This document shows positions 31,209 to 42,056 of a stretch of 64,000 nucleotides of DNA, in pieces. This DNA is from Deinococcus soli (ex Cha et al. 2016). Lineage in GTDB: Bacteria; Deinococcota; Deinococci; Deinococcales; Deinococcaceae. A program made the translations under genes and the position numbers. Under the pieces are notes generated by a model. It searched no databases. It saw only the letters and a program-made list of their open reading frames with translations, and was not told the origin of the DNA. The stretch's first letter is position 1. Every line of letters starts with the position of its first letter. The DNA lies in contig NZ_CP011389.1 of NCBI RefSeq assembly GCF_001007995.1, positions 434,001-498,000 of the forward strand. Direction: 5' to 3'.

Positions 31209-31238
31209 GGGGCGACCGCGTACCCAGCCGGTCGCCCC
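31209..31238. terminator. Hairpin between converging lipoprotein and amidohydrolase genes
   Basis: GGGGCGACC (31209-31217) pairs with GGTCGCCCC (31230-31238) across a 12-nt loop. No T run; usable from both sides. Confidence 0.6.
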
Positions 31239-31251
31239 ATCCACTGTCGGG

Positions 31252-32418
31252 TCACCAGCAGTAGCGGTCGTCCCAGGCCTCCCCCCGGCGGATGAAGGGC
31301 GCGCGGGTGCCCAGCACGCGGTGCCCGCCCTTCACGGCGGCGCGCACGATCACACGCGGGTCCAGCCCCGGGTGAAGGCGCTGGGCGAAGGCGACGTCCT
31401 CGCGCACGTCGAGGCTCCCCCCGCTGGCGACGGAATCGGTGCCCAGCGCGACCTCCACCCCGGCGGCTGCGAAGGCCGCCCAGGGGAACACGCCGCAGTC
31501 CAGGTGGTGGTTGCTGCGCGGGCAGGTCACCACGGCACTCCCGGCGCGGGCGACCCGCGCGATGTCGTCCGGGGTGACGTTCACCATGTGGATCAGGGTG
31601 GGTTTCGCAGTCAAGACGCCCAGTTCGTCCAGGTAGCGCACGGGGGTCAGGTCCGCTTCCGGCGTGCGCCCGATGACCTCCGCGAAGGTGTCCGGGTAGA
31701 AGGGCGCCAGTCGGTTCTCCCAGATCGGTCCGCCGCCGCGCGTGTACAGGTCGTGCTCGGCGGGATGCTCGGCCACGTGGATCTGGAGGGGGATGCCCTC
31801 CCCGGCGGCGTAGTCGCACAGCAGCCGCATCAGGCGGTGGCTGACGGTGTGCGGTGTGTGCGGTGACAGCCCCACGCGCGGCCCGCCGGGACGCTCCACC
31901 GCCCGCCAGCCCTCGATCCGTTCGCGCACGGTCCGGAAGATCTCGTCGGCCTTCTCGGGGAAGGTACCCAGCACCTCGTAGTACAGGACGCCGCTCAGGT
32001 CCTCGCGGGGCAGCAGGGTGTCCATGACGTCCGGGGCATGCATGTACACGATGTCGCCCACGCCGCCCGCACCCAGCCCGGCCAGGGTGTCCGCGCCGTG
32101 CCGGGCGGCCTCGGCACTGCGTTTCTCGCGCTGGGGCACGACCACCTCGGGAATCCAGCGGAAGTATGGCAGGGCCGTGAACTCATACGTGCTCATATCC
32201 AGGTGCGTATGGGCGTTCACGGGCGGCGGCGCGATCACCGCCCCGGCGCGTTCCTCGCGCGCGTGGGGGTACGCGGCGCGCAGCGCGTCCGGGTGCCCGG
32301 TCGCCGCGACCGTCCCACCCACCACGACCACCCCGCCGGGACTCTGCGCGCCACCCATGCCGGTGTACAGCACGTCGCAGGTGAGCAGGCGGGGCGTGTG
32401 CGGGTCGCTGTGGGTCAT
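31252..32418 (-). CDS. Amidohydrolase-family protein (probable deaminase)
   Basis: 388 residues from ATG 32418; TAGCAT at 32426-32431 stands 7 nt upstream, which favours this ATG over the one inside the -10 box at 32427. Metal and catalytic residues of the TIM-barrel amidohydrolases are visible: NAHTHLDMS, the His in IHVAEHPAEHDLY, LIHMVNVTPDD, and GTDSVASGG. The pattern is that of ATZ/TRZ-type deaminases such as S-adenosylhomocysteine or aminofutalosine deaminase. The latter would serve futalosine-route menaquinone synthesis, but this is only a possibility. Confidence 0.82.
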   Translation of the reverse strand: MTHSDPHTPRLLTCDVLYTGMGGAQSPGGVVVVGGTVAATGHPDALRAAYPHAREERAGAVIAPPPVNAHTHLDMSTYEFTALPYFRWIPEVVVPQREKRSAEAARHGADTLAGLGAGGVGDIVYMHAPDVMDTLLPREDLSGVLYYEVLGTFPEKADEIFRTVRERIEGWRAVERPGGPRVGLSPHTPHTVSHRLMRLLCDYAAGEGIPLQIHVAEHPAEHDLYTRGGGPIWENRLAPFYPDTFAEVIGRTPEADLTPVRYLDELGVLTAKPTLIHMVNVTPDDIARVARAGSAVVTCPRSNHHLDCGVFPWAAFAAAGVEVALGTDSVASGGSLDVREDVAFAQRLHPGLDPRVIVRAAVKGGHRVLGTRAPFIRRGEAWDDRYCW

Positions 32419-32504
32419 GCGCGCCATGCTACGCCGCGCGTGCGGGACAGACGGACCGCGCCGCGCGTGCAGGACACGGCGGCGCGGCACGGGTTGACCC
32501 AGAT

Positions 32505-33908
32505 TCAGTGGACGGCGATGTCCTGGCCCTGCTGGTCGCGGGCGAGTTTCGCCCAGTCGATGCGGCGGCGCCGCCATTCGAAGATCAGGACCTTCACGAC
32601 TTCTTCCGCGCCGCGCGCGAGGAACACACCCCAGACGCCCAGCGGGGAGTAGAGGCCCAGCCCGATGGCGAGCGGCAGGCCGACCACGAACGCGCCGATG
32701 ACGTCGCCGATGATCACGCCCTTACCGTCGGCCGCGCCGGGGAGGACGCCGCCGCCGATGATCATGTTCCGGACCTTGAAGATCTGGAAGAAGGCGCTGA
32801 TCAGGATGCCGATCAGGGCGATGTGGTGCACGTCGCTGCCGACGCGGGGGAACAGCGCGGGGACGATGAGGGCACTGAGGGCGTACAGCGCGCCGAAGCC
32901 CAGGCCGGTGACGAGTCCGGCGCGGCTGATGCGCCCCAGCCACAGCTGCGCGGCGGCGGCGTCCCCGGCGCCCAGGGAACGGCCGATGAAGACGGTGGCG
33001 GCGCTCATCAGGCCGAACGAACCCACGATGAAGATGCCTTCGAGCGTCCCGACGATTTGGCTGGCGGCCAGCGCGGCGGTGCCGACGCGGGCGAACACGG
33101 CGGCGTACAGGAACCCGCCGAGGCTCCAGGCGAACTCGGTAAACGCGATGGGGGCGCTGATGGTCAGCAGCGGCGCGGCGATGGACCGCCAGGCGTCCCG
33201 GGCGGGCAGGGTGAGCGCGGCGAGGTGCCGCGGGCCGTAGATCTGGTACGCGAGCAGCGCGGTCTTCAGGATGTTCGCGAACACCAGCGCCCAGGCGGCG
33301 CCGACCACCCCGAGCTGCGGGAGGGGGCCGACGCCGAACACGAGGCCGTACGCGAGGAGGCTCTCGACGATCACGGTAATGACGGTGGCGACCAGGGGGG
33401 TGCGGGCGTGCCCGAGGGAGCGCAGGGCGCCGCTGAGGATCCAGGCGAGGCTGCCGGGGATCAGGGCGAGCATGCTGACCTGCATGTAGGGGGTGGCGGT
33501 GCGGGTGACGGCGTCCTCGCCACCCGCGAGGCTCAGGAGTGGTCCGGCGAGCAGCACGACCGGGATGGTCAGGAGGGCCGCGGCGAGCACGCTGGTGACG
33601 ACGCTGACGGTCAGGGTCTGGTTCACGCCGGGCCGGTCGGCGGCGCCGTGGCGGCGGGCGACGAGGATGCTGGTGCCGCTGCCCAGGGCGCCCAGCGTGA
33701 CGAAGAACAGGAAGCCCAGGCTGCCGCTCAGGCCCACGGCCGCGACGGCGACCGCGCCGAGCGTGCCGACGATGATCTGGTTGATGAAGGTCAGGACGAG
33801 CTGGATGACCATCTCCAGGCTGACGGGGACGGCGATGCCGGCGATCTCGCGCGCCGGACTCTTGATCGATTCAGTTGGGGGTGGGGTGGGGGCCGCGACG
33901 GCAGACAT
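32505..33908 (-). CDS. MATE-family efflux transporter
   Basis: 467 residues with about twelve membrane helices in two homologous halves. Typical pieces are [20 protein letters not shown] near the N-terminus, the loop [15 protein letters not shown], and in the second half [26 protein letters not shown] proteins export drugs and cationic metabolites in exchange for Na+ or H+. Substrate unknown. Divergent from the homocitrate synthase gene with about 150 nt between starts. Confidence 0.9.
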   Translation of the reverse strand: MSAVAAPTPPPTESIKSPAREIAGIAVPVSLEMVIQLVLTFINQIIVGTLGAVAVAAVGLSGSLGFLFFVTLGALGSGTSILVARRHGAADRPGVNQTLTVSVVTSVLAAALLTIPVVLLAGPLLSLAGGEDAVTRTATPYMQVSMLALIPGSLAWILSGALRSLGHARTPLVATVITVIVESLLAYGLVFGVGPLPQLGVVGAAWALVFANILKTALLAYQIYGPRHLAALTLPARDAWRSIAAPLLTISAPIAFTEFAWSLGGFLYAAVFARVGTAALAASQIVGTLEGIFIVGSFGLMSAATVFIGRSLGAGDAAAAQLWLGRISRAGLVTGLGFGALYALSALIVPALFPRVGSDVHHIALIGILISAFFQIFKVRNMIIGGGVLPGAADGKGVIIGDVIGAFVVGLPLAIGLGLYSPLGVWGVFLARGAEEVVKVLIFEWRRRRIDWAKLARDQQGQDIAVH

Positions 33909-33993
33909 GCCCCCACCCTACACGGCGCGGGGCAGCGGAGCATCCGCCAGGTGGCGCAGTCCGGACAGCCCTGCCCCTTCTTTTCATTTGTGA

Positions 33994-35250
<1,257 letters not shown>

Positions 35251-35310
35251 GGAGGCCCTGAGCGGTCAGGTCATCTGCCCGCCCCGGCAGGGCGGCCTAT
35301 CGTGACCGGT

Positions 35311-35859
35311 ATGCCGCTGATCGTGCCGACCGTCCGGAACCTGGAGCGCCTGCGGGCGCGCTGGCAGACACGGGCGACGAACGCCGTGACGTCCGGCGAC
35401 CTCATTCACGAGGTCGTGGAGGTCGGCCAGGGCGAGGGTGTCTTCCGGCGCGCGGCGGCGGCCCTGGGCCGCTGGGACACGCACCGGTCGTGGTGGCTGC
35501 GTGTGTATCCGGCAGATGAGCCGCCCACGCCGGGGCAGACGGTCGTGATTCAGGTGCAGGCGGGCCGCTTCAGTCCGCTGGCCCTGGCATTCTGCGACCG
35601 CGTGACGGACGTGATCGACGAGCCGCGCCGCCAGGGCTTCACGTACGCCACGCTGCCCGGCCACCCCGAGCGGGGCGCGGAGGCGTTCCTGATCGAGTGG
35701 GATGCCGACGACCGCGTGACGTTCACCGTGCGGGCGGTCAGCCAGCCGGGGTGGTCCCTGCTGCGGCTGGTGCGTCCGGCGCTGGCGTGGCTCCAGGGGC
35801 GGGCAACCCGTCAATACCTGCGGGCCATCGCGCGGGCGGCGGTCGCGCAGAATGCCTGA
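35311..35859 (+). CDS. DUF1990 domain-containing protein
   Basis: 182 residues from ATG 35311; TATCGT at 35298-35303 is 7 nt upstream, which argues for this start over GTG 35302. The DUF1990 pattern is visible in EVVEVGQGEGVFRRAAAALG, GQTVVIQVQAG, CDRVTDVIDEPRRQGFTYAT (the basic turn followed by GFTYxTLPGHPERGEE-like sequence) and VRPALAWLQGRATRQYLRAI at the C-terminus. The family's function is unknown. The next gene starts immediately after the stop (TGAATG), so they are coupled. Confidence 0.85.
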   Translation: MPLIVPTVRNLERLRARWQTRATNAVTSGDLIHEVVEVGQGEGVFRRAAAALGRWDTHRSWWLRVYPADEPPTPGQTVVIQVQAGRFSPLALAFCDRVTDVIDEPRRQGFTYATLPGHPERGAEAFLIEWDADDRVTFTVRAVSQPGWSLLRLVRPALAWLQGRATRQYLRAIARAAVAQNA

Positions 35860-36711
35860 ATGACCACGACCGACCCCCTGGCCGCTCCCCTCCTCTTCCG
35901 CGCCCTGTCCGATGGTGGGTCGGGCGGCAAGCGCGTGGCGGTCTTTACTAAAGCCGGTGACGAGCAGGCGCGAGCCGCCGCGTCTGGCGCGCCCCTGAGC
36001 GTGTTCGTGCAGACCGCCGACCCGACCGGGCTGAGGCTGCGGGTGTTCACGCCCACGCGCGAGAAGGGCAGCAGCGACAGCGCCGCCATCGCCGCGCTGA
36101 GTGCCCTGCACGCGCGGGCGGGCCTGCTGGACATCGTGGAGGTCACGCAGGGCGACCCCAATGCGGGGGGCGCTGACGCGGGTGGCGAGATCCAGAGCGC
36201 GCAGCTGTGCGGCGGCGAGTGGGTGCTGCGCCAGGGCCTCACCACGGCGCGGGAGGTGCAGGCGGACCTGTCCCCCATTGGTCTGGCGGGGCGGGGCGCG
36301 TGGGTGGGCAGCACGGGTCGCCCAAATCTGGTCGTGGAGGTGCCGACTCTGGCCACGCTGGAGGCCTTCATGCCGGACGACGCGGCGATCAGTGAAGTGA
36401 ACCGCATGACCGACACGACCGGGCTGGTGCTGTATACCCCGGGCGGCCCCGGGCGGGTGGACGTGAGCTTCCGCGCCTTCGGGCCCCTGAAGGGCTTTTC
36501 CGAGGACGCCGCGAGCAGCAACATGCTCGCCTGCCTGATCGGCGTGCTGGGCCTGCGCGGGCAGCTGCCGGAGGGCGCGAACCTGCTGCGGGCCGCGCAG
36601 CGCCGCCCCGGGCAGCCCGCCCGCCTGACCGCGCAGTTCGCGCCGCTGCGGGATGGGGTGGAGGTCTGGGTGGGTGGCCTCGCCGCGCCGGACCCGGACG
36701 CCCCGAACTGA
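35860..36711 (+). CDS. PhzF-like isomerase family protein
   Basis: 283 residues. The two-domain PhzF/diaminopimelate-epimerase-like fold is suggested by LRVFTPTREKGSSDSAAIAAL in the N-terminal half and FRAFGPLKGFSEDAASSNML in the C-terminal half, where family members have ExxxCGH and (E/D)D-x-A-(C/S)-G. The usual catalytic E-x-x-x-C-G-H reads EKGSSDS here, so chemistry may differ. It follows the DUF1990 gene without a gap. A two-hairpin repeat element stands directly after its stop codon. Confidence 0.72.
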   Translation: MTTTDPLAAPLLFRALSDGGSGGKRVAVFTKAGDEQARAAASGAPLSVFVQTADPTGLRLRVFTPTREKGSSDSAAIAALSALHARAGLLDIVEVTQGDPNAGGADAGGEIQSAQLCGGEWVLRQGLTTAREVQADLSPIGLAGRGAWVGSTGRPNLVVEVPTLATLEAFMPDDAAISEVNRMTDTTGLVLYTPGGPGRVDVSFRAFGPLKGFSEDAASSNMLACLIGVLGLRGQLPEGANLLRAAQRRPGQPARLTAQFAPLRDGVEVWVGGLAAPDPDAPN

Positions 36712-36713
36712 TT

Positions 36714-36855
36714 CGGATTCCGTCTGTTTCGTCAACAGATCGGAACACCACCGATCTGCCCACTCCACGCCCGGAACCCATCCTTATCCGGCTCGCTCTG
36801 CTGCGCAGCTCTGCGAGTCCGCTCGGACTGAATGGTTCCGGCACACCATTCAGTC
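36714..36855 (-). repeat. Two-hairpin dispersed element, copy A
   Basis: Read on the minus strand: hairpin 1 (36855-36826, 30 nt, perfect 10-bp stem), CGAGCGGA (36825-36818), a variable spacer (36817-36780), GGGTTCCGGGCGTGGAGT (36779-36762), hairpin 2 (36761-36728, 34 nt, stem CAGATCGG/CCGATCTG), ACAGACGGAATCCG (36727-36714). The same order and block lengths recur at 54528-54649 with different hairpin sequences. The spacer holds the 23-bp match to 708-730. It fills the gap between the PhzF-like gene and the rlmN promoter. Confidence 0.85.
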
Positions 36856-36912
36856 GGAGGCCGTACGCGCCCCGGCCCGCAGCAGCTCACGGAGCGGCAG
36901 GGGGCGGACCTT

Positions 36913-36918
36913 TAGACT
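36913..36918 (+). promoter_or_regulatory. -10 box of rlmN
   Basis: TAGACT, 6 nt before ATG 36925, no Shine-Dalgarno; leaderless pattern. Confidence 0.65.
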
Positions 36919-36924
36919 GCTCCC

Positions 36925-37959
36925 ATGGAGCTGTTACTCGACCTTCACCCCGACGCCTACCCCCTGGAGGGCTTCCGGCGCCGCCAGCTGCTCGACTGGG
37001 TCTACGGGCAGGGCGCCGGGACCTTCGACGCCATGACGAACCTCCCCGCCGCCACCCGGCAGGAGCTGGAGCACACGTATCTTCTCAACCCGTTCAGGCT
37101 GATCGAGACGGTGCGCAGCGCCGACGGCAGCGTGAAGTACCTGTTCACTCTGCAGGACGGCCGCCAGATGGAAGCGGTGTACATGCCGTACTTGGACCGC
37201 AAGACCATCTGCGTGTCCACCATGGTGGGCTGCCCGGCCCGCTGCGCGTTCTGCGCCACGGGCGCGATGGGCTTCGGCCGGAACCTGACGCCCGGCGAGA
37301 TCGTCGGGCAGGTGCTGGCCGTCGCGGGCGGCGAGGACATCGCCCCGCGCGAGATCCGTAACCTGGTGTTCATGGGCATGGGCGAAGCCATGCTGAACTA
37401 CGACAACACCATGCTCGCCGCGCGCATCCTGCTGCACCCCGACGCGCTGGGCATGAGCAAACGCCGCGTGACGCTGTCCACCGTCGGGATCGCCAAGGGC
37501 ATCCGGCGACTGGCGGCCGAGGACGACCTGGGCATCAAACTGGCGATCAGCCTGCACGCCCCGGACGAGGAGACCCGCAAGCGCATCATCCCGACCGGGC
37601 AGGTGAACTCCATCGAGGAGATCATGAGTGCCGCCCGCGAGTACCAGGACGTCACGGGACGGCGCATCACCATGGAGTACACGATGCTGCGCGGCATCAA
37701 CGACCACCTCTGGCAGGCCGAGCTGCTGGCCGAACTACTGCGCGGCCTGGTCAGCCACGTGAACCTGATCCCCATGAACCCCTGGCCCGGCTCGGACTTC
37801 GAGAGCAGCACCGAGGAGCAGATCCAGGCGTTCTACGACCTGCTGGAGGCGCGTGGCGTGGACGTCAGCGTGCGCCGCTCGCGCGGGCGGGACGCGGGCG
37901 CCGCGTGCGGTCAGCTGGCCCTGAAACGCCCAAATGCGCACAGCGGCGGCGCGGCCTGA
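36925..37959 (+). CDS. rlmN: 23S rRNA (adenine-2503-C2)/tRNA (adenine-37-C2) methyltransferase RlmN
   Basis: 344 residues. Radical SAM motif [18 protein letters not shown] (CxxxCxxC, about residues 98-112), [12 protein letters not shown], and the C-terminal [17 protein letters not shown] containing the second catalytic Cys. It methylates A2503 in the ribosomal exit tunnel and A37 in some tRNAs, improving fidelity. The start follows a TAGACT -10 by 6 nt. The 93-nt gap after it carries the promoter and ribosome-binding site of the envelope operon. Confidence 0.95.
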   Translation: MELLLDLHPDAYPLEGFRRRQLLDWVYGQGAGTFDAMTNLPAATRQELEHTYLLNPFRLIETVRSADGSVKYLFTLQDGRQMEAVYMPYLDRKTICVSTMVGCPARCAFCATGAMGFGRNLTPGEIVGQVLAVAGGEDIAPREIRNLVFMGMGEAMLNYDNTMLAARILLHPDALGMSKRRVTLSTVGIAKGIRRLAAEDDLGIKLAISLHAPDEETRKRIIPTGQVNSIEEIMSAAREYQDVTGRRITMEYTMLRGINDHLWQAELLAELLRGLVSHVNLIPMNPWPGSDFESSTEEQIQAFYDLLEARGVDVSVRRSRGRDAGAACGQLALKRPNAHSGGAA

Positions 37960-38052
37960 ACAGGTAGCATGCACGCAGTCAGATGAGTAAGGGTTAGGAG
38001 AGAGGTTAATGCTACGCTACAGGCGTTTCCGAACATTCAGGAGGCCCACAAG

Positions 38053-39657
38053 GTGACACATACACGTTCCGTTCTGCTGGCACTCACCCTGGCCCTCGCG
38101 AGTCAGGGCGCGGCGCAGACCATGCTCGAGACCGCCACCACCATCGGTGTGCAGAACACCCTGCAGTCCATCGGCACGCCCAGCCTCCCCAACGTGACCG
38201 TCCCGAAGACCAGCGCTGGCACCACCACGACCGCCCCGAGCGCCGCGCCCGCCCCGGTCGTCACGCCCCTGACGGCCGACCAGCAGGCCCTGCTGGCCCA
38301 GGGCCGCGCCGCATACCAGGCCGGGAATCTCGCTGAGGCCCGGCGCCTGTACGAGCAGCTCGTCACGCAGAACTACACCAACCCCGCCCCGCACTTCGGG
38401 CTGGCCCTGACCCTGTTCGCGCAGAACGACGACCGGGGCGCGGCGTTCGAACTCCAGCAGTTCATGGCGCTCGCCCCGGACCGTTTCGAGGGTCCCTATA
38501 ACCTCGGGGTGATCGCCAGCCGCGCCGGACGCCGCGACGACGCCCTGAAACTGTACGAGCAGGCCGCCGCGCTCATGAAGGACCAGGCGGGGCCCGCCGC
38601 GCAGCGCCAGGTCCTTGAGGCCCTCGCCGCCGAGCAGACCCGCAAGGCGGACTTCACGGCCCTGAGCGCCACCCTGGCCGCCATTGCCGTGATCGACCCG
38701 CAGGATCAGGACGTCCAGTACCGCCTCGCGCAGGCCCGCACCCTCAGCGGGCAGGGCGCCGCGGCGCTGCCCGGCGTGTACGCGCTGCTGCAGGCGGCTC
38801 CCGAGCGCGTGGACGCCGCGCTGCTCCTGGCAGACATCTACGTCGCGCAGGGCCTCCCAGAACGCGCGCTGCGCGAACTCGACGCCGCCGCGCCCCGCGT
38901 GAAGACCGGCGCCGACCGCGCCGCGCTGCTGCTGCGCAAGGCCAGCGTCCTCACGCAGACCGGCGACACCCGCGCCGCTGTGTTCGCCGCGCAGGCCGCC
39001 ACCCGCGAGGACCCGAAGAACGCCGCCGCGTTCGCCCGTGAAGGTGAATTGCGCGCCGCCCGTAACGATCGTCCCGGCGCACTCACCGCGTACCTGAACG
39101 CCGTGAAGCTCGACCCGCAGAGCGCCGCGTACCGCGCCGCGCTCGCCGGGGTGCGGCTCACCCTGAACCAGGACGCCCAGGCGCAGGCCGACGCCGCCCG
39201 CGCCCTGACCCTGCGCCCCGACGACACTACGCTCGCCCGAGCGCTGTTCGTGCAGGGCGTCGCCGCCTACCGCCAGGGCCAGTACGCGCAGGCCCGCGCG
39301 GCCCTGAGCTCCAGCCAGACCCGCGCGCCGAGCGCCGACACCGCCCTGTGGCTGGGCCTGAGCGCCTACGCCGCGAAGGACTACGCCGCCGCCGCGACTG
39401 CCCTGGCCGAGAGCGTCAAACTGGACCCCACCCCCACTGCCCGCCTGAACCTGGGCAGCGCCCTGCTCGCCACCGCCCGCTACGCAGAAGCGGAAGCGGT
39501 CCTGCGCGGCCTGGTCAGCGAGACCCCGAAGAACGCCGAAGCGTGGTATTTGCTGGGCCTCGCGCAGCGCGCACAGACCCGTGAAAGCGACGCCCGCACT
39601 TCCCTGAAGACGGCCGCCGCGCTGGGCAGCGCCCGCGCCCAGGAGGCCCTGAAGTGA
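38053..39657 (+). CDS. Exported TPR-repeat protein
   Basis: 534 residues from GTG 38053, with AGGAGG (38039-38044) 8 nt upstream. Sec signal peptide THTRSVLLALTLALASQGAA. After a Thr/Ser/Pro-rich linker, residues about 75-530 consist of tetratricopeptide repeats (for example LLAQGRAAYQAGNLAEARRL, APHFGLALTLFAQNDDRGAA, ADTALWLGLSAYAAKDYAAA, AEAWYLLGLAQRAQTRESDA). TPR superhelices scaffold protein complexes, here in the periplasm or at the envelope. It is the first gene of a five-gene unit; its TGA overlaps the next GTG (GTGA). Confidence 0.92.
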   Translation: MTHTRSVLLALTLALASQGAAQTMLETATTIGVQNTLQSIGTPSLPNVTVPKTSAGTTTTAPSAAPAPVVTPLTADQQALLAQGRAAYQAGNLAEARRLYEQLVTQNYTNPAPHFGLALTLFAQNDDRGAAFELQQFMALAPDRFEGPYNLGVIASRAGRRDDALKLYEQAAALMKDQAGPAAQRQVLEALAAEQTRKADFTALSATLAAIAVIDPQDQDVQYRLAQARTLSGQGAAALPGVYALLQAAPERVDAALLLADIYVAQGLPERALRELDAAAPRVKTGADRAALLLRKASVLTQTGDTRAAVFAAQAATREDPKNAAAFAREGELRAARNDRPGALTAYLNAVKLDPQSAAYRAALAGVRLTLNQDAQAQADAARALTLRPDDTTLARALFVQGVAAYRQGQYAQARAALSSSQTRAPSADTALWLGLSAYAAKDYAAAATALAESVKLDPTPTARLNLGSALLATARYAEAEAVLRGLVSETPKNAEAWYLLGLAQRAQTRESDARTSLKTAAALGSARAQEALK

Positions 39658-40730
39658 GCCGCGCCGCCGGACCCCGCCGCTGGCCCGACCTGATGATCGG
39701 CGCGCTGGTCCTGCTGCTGCTGGGCGGCTTCGGCACGCTGCTCCTGCGTCCCCAGCCGGGCGCACAGGGCAGCGTCCCCGCCACGGAGACCAGCCCGGCC
39801 CCCACCACCGACAGTGCCATACCCGGCGCGCCCGGCAGCGACAGCGCGGGCAATGAAGGTGCGGTGGGCACCGAGTCCATCACCCCACCAGCCACGACCA
39901 CCCCCGGCGCGCTGCCCACCACGGACAGCGCCGCCGGAAACACCCCCGACGACGCCAGCACCTCCGAGGCCACCACCGCTGAGACCAGCACGGTCGAGGC
40001 GCCGGTCATCGCCGCGGCCCCCATCGGCACCCCGGACCCCGCCCTGACCGGCGCGGCCCCGGCCCCGGCCACCAGCGCCGATCCGGACGCGGACCCCAGC
40101 ACGGGTGAAGCCGCAGACGCGGCACCTACCGACGCTGCGCCTGCGGCGCGAACCGGCGGCGCCGTCCCCACCAGCGAGCAACGCACCCCGCTGCGCAGCG
40201 ACTACCGCATCACCCTGGGCACCTTCAGCAGCGGCGCCGCCGCCCAGCAGGCCGCGCAGGGCGTCAGTGCCCTCGGGTACACCGTGTACCCCATCGACGT
40301 CGCCGCCGGGGTCGTCGCGCAGGTAGGTCCTTTCGCCGACGAGACCACCGCCCGCGAGGCTCTGGCCGACGTGCAGCGCGCCTACCCCGGCGCGGTCCTC
40401 TACCCCCCCAGAAACCGCAGCCTCAGTGCGCCCACGACCAGCGAGGCGCCCACCCCCACCACTGCACCGCCCGCTGAACCCACCCCCGCCCCCACCAGCG
40501 ATGAGACGAGCAACACCGGCCCCACCTACCTGCAGGTCGGCGCGTTCGACCGTCTGGAAAGCGCACAGAACCTCGTGCAGCAACTGCGCGACCTGGGCTA
40601 CAACCCCACCGTGAACGCCCCCAGCGGCAAGAAAGTCACCGTGCTCGTCGGCCCCTACACCGGCGATCCCCTCACACGCACCGAGACCCGCCTCAGAGAG
40701 AACGGCCTCGACAGCTTCCGGGTCCGCTGA
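39654..40730 (+). CDS. SPOR-domain envelope protein
   Basis: 358 residues. Short cytosolic N-terminus, one membrane helix (WPDLMIGALVLLLLGGFGTLLL), a Pro/Thr/Ala-rich extended linker (about 35-175), then two SPOR-like domains: YRITLGTFSSGAAAQQAAQG... (about 180-250) and TYLQVGAFDRLESAQNLVQQ... (about 288-358). SPOR domains bind peptidoglycan strands stripped of stem peptides at division sites. Translationally coupled to the TPR gene and 2 nt ahead of rex. A division or cell-wall role is inferred from the domains. Confidence 0.93.
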   Translation: MSRAAGPRRWPDLMIGALVLLLLGGFGTLLLRPQPGAQGSVPATETSPAPTTDSAIPGAPGSDSAGNEGAVGTESITPPATTTPGALPTTDSAAGNTPDDASTSEATTAETSTVEAPVIAAAPIGTPDPALTGAAPAPATSADPDADPSTGEAADAAPTDAAPAARTGGAVPTSEQRTPLRSDYRITLGTFSSGAAAQQAAQGVSALGYTVYPIDVAAGVVAQVGPFADETTAREALADVQRAYPGAVLYPPRNRSLSAPTTSEAPTPTTAPPAEPTPAPTSDETSNTGPTYLQVGAFDRLESAQNLVQQLRDLGYNPTVNAPSGKKVTVLVGPYTGDPLTRTETRLRENGLDSFRVR

Positions 40731-40732
40731 AC

Positions 40733-41431
40733 GTGGCCGAAATCCCCACCGCCGCCATCAGCCGACTCGTCACGTACCTGCGCATCCTCGAACAGCTCGA
40801 ACTGCAGGACGTCAGCCGCACCAGCAGCACCGACCTCGCCGAACGCGCCGGCGTCACCGCCTTCCAGGTTCGCAAGGACCTCGCGTACTTCGGCCGCTTC
40901 GGCACGCGCGGCATGGGCTACACCGTCCCCATCCTCAAACGCGAACTGGTGCGCGTCCTGGGCCTGAACCGCACCTGGAACGTCGTGATCGTCGGCGTGG
41001 GCCGCCTCGGACAGGCCATCGCCAACTACCCCGGCGCCAGCGACTACCAGTTCCAGTACGTGGGTCTGTTCGACGTGAACCCCGACCTGATCGGGACCCA
41101 GGTCCGTGGCCTGCGCGTCCAGCACCTCGACACCCTGCGCGACTTCACCCAGACGCAGACCGTCGACATGGGCTTCCTGGCCGTCCCACCCGACCGCGCC
41201 CAGGACGCCGCACAATCGCTTGCAGACGCCAGCGTGAAAGGTATCCTGAACTTCGCCCCCACCGTCATTCAACCCCGCACCATCGAACGACCGGGCCACA
41301 CCGACCTCAGCGACGAGTGGCGCGGCGTGATCGTGGAAAACGTCGACTTCCTCGCCGGCATGAAACGCCTCGCCTTCTACATCCTCAACCCCCACCTCAA
41401 AGACGCCCCCACCCCGGAGGACCCCGCATGA
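40733..41431 (+). CDS. rex: Redox-sensing transcriptional repressor Rex
   Basis: 232 residues. N-terminal winged helix (AAISRLVTYLRILEQLELQD, FQVRKDLAYFGRFGTRGMGY) and C-terminal Rossmann domain with VVIVGVGRLGQAIANY for NAD(H). Rex leaves its operators when NADH rises and typically controls respiration and fermentation genes. The GTG start lies 2 nt after the SPOR gene stop. It is placed inside an envelope operon and overlaps the next gene by ATGA. I found no complete Rex site (TTGTGA-N6-TCACAA type) upstream of the operon. Confidence 0.95.
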   Translation: MAEIPTAAISRLVTYLRILEQLELQDVSRTSSTDLAERAGVTAFQVRKDLAYFGRFGTRGMGYTVPILKRELVRVLGLNRTWNVVIVGVGRLGQAIANYPGASDYQFQYVGLFDVNPDLIGTQVRGLRVQHLDTLRDFTQTQTVDMGFLAVPPDRAQDAAQSLADASVKGILNFAPTVIQPRTIERPGHTDLSDEWRGVIVENVDFLAGMKRLAFYILNPHLKDAPTPEDPA

Positions 41432-42054
41432 AGAGAACCACGCTGATCGCCCTGACCATCCTGCTCGCCTCCTGCGGGAAGCAGGGAATCAACGTAGGCC
41501 AGGGCTTCGAGATGACGCCCTCATTCGACGACGCTGCCGTCGCCGCGAACGTCGTGAACGTGTACGCCAAGAACGCCGACGGTACCCGCGGCGCCTACCT
41601 GTACAGCGACGTCAAGACCTACGCGGTCACCGAGGGCAAACTGAACGTTCTCGTGCGCGCAGGCAGCCTCGGCATGACCGTCAAGCAGATCAACGTGAAG
41701 TACACCGACTCCTCCGGCAATCCCTTCGGTGACGCGTCTGGCACCTTCAACATCTCGGCCGCGTTCGACATTCCGGGCGGGTACGTGTGCAAGAGCGGCG
41801 CGGAGGCCTGCGACTTCGTCGACAAAACACCGCAGAACGTCGCGTTCAGCAAAACCACGGACCAGTACAACCTCAGTGAACAGATCGCCGTGGCCGCAGC
41901 CGCAACCTGCGTCGACGACGAACCTGCCTGCAGCGAGGTCCGCATGAACATGACCCTGTCCGGCACGGACACGCTGGGCCAGGCCCGCAGCATCAACATT
42001 CCCCAGGCGCAGATCCGCGTGTACATCGCCAGCGTCACCGACGAGGTCCAGTAA
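41428..42054 (+). CDS. Small lipoprotein of the envelope operon
   Basis: 208 residues from ATG 41428, with CGGAGG 7 nt upstream and overlap with the rex stop. Signal peptide ends in lipobox LLASC. The mature part is probably all-beta and has five further Cys, several in VCKSGAEACDF and TCVDDEPACSE, which could form disulfides outside the cytosol. No family recognised. It directly precedes the giant Ig-repeat lipoprotein with a 2-nt gap, suggesting the two work together. Confidence 0.85.
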   Translation: MKRTTLIALTILLASCGKQGINVGQGFEMTPSFDDAAVAANVVNVYAKNADGTRGAYLYSDVKTYAVTEGKLNVLVRAGSLGMTVKQINVKYTDSSGNPFGDASGTFNISAAFDIPGGYVCKSGAEACDFVDKTPQNVAFSKTTDQYNLSEQIAVAAAATCVDDEPACSEVRMNMTLSGTDTLGQARSINIPQAQIRVYIASVTDEVQ

Positions 42055-42056
42055 CC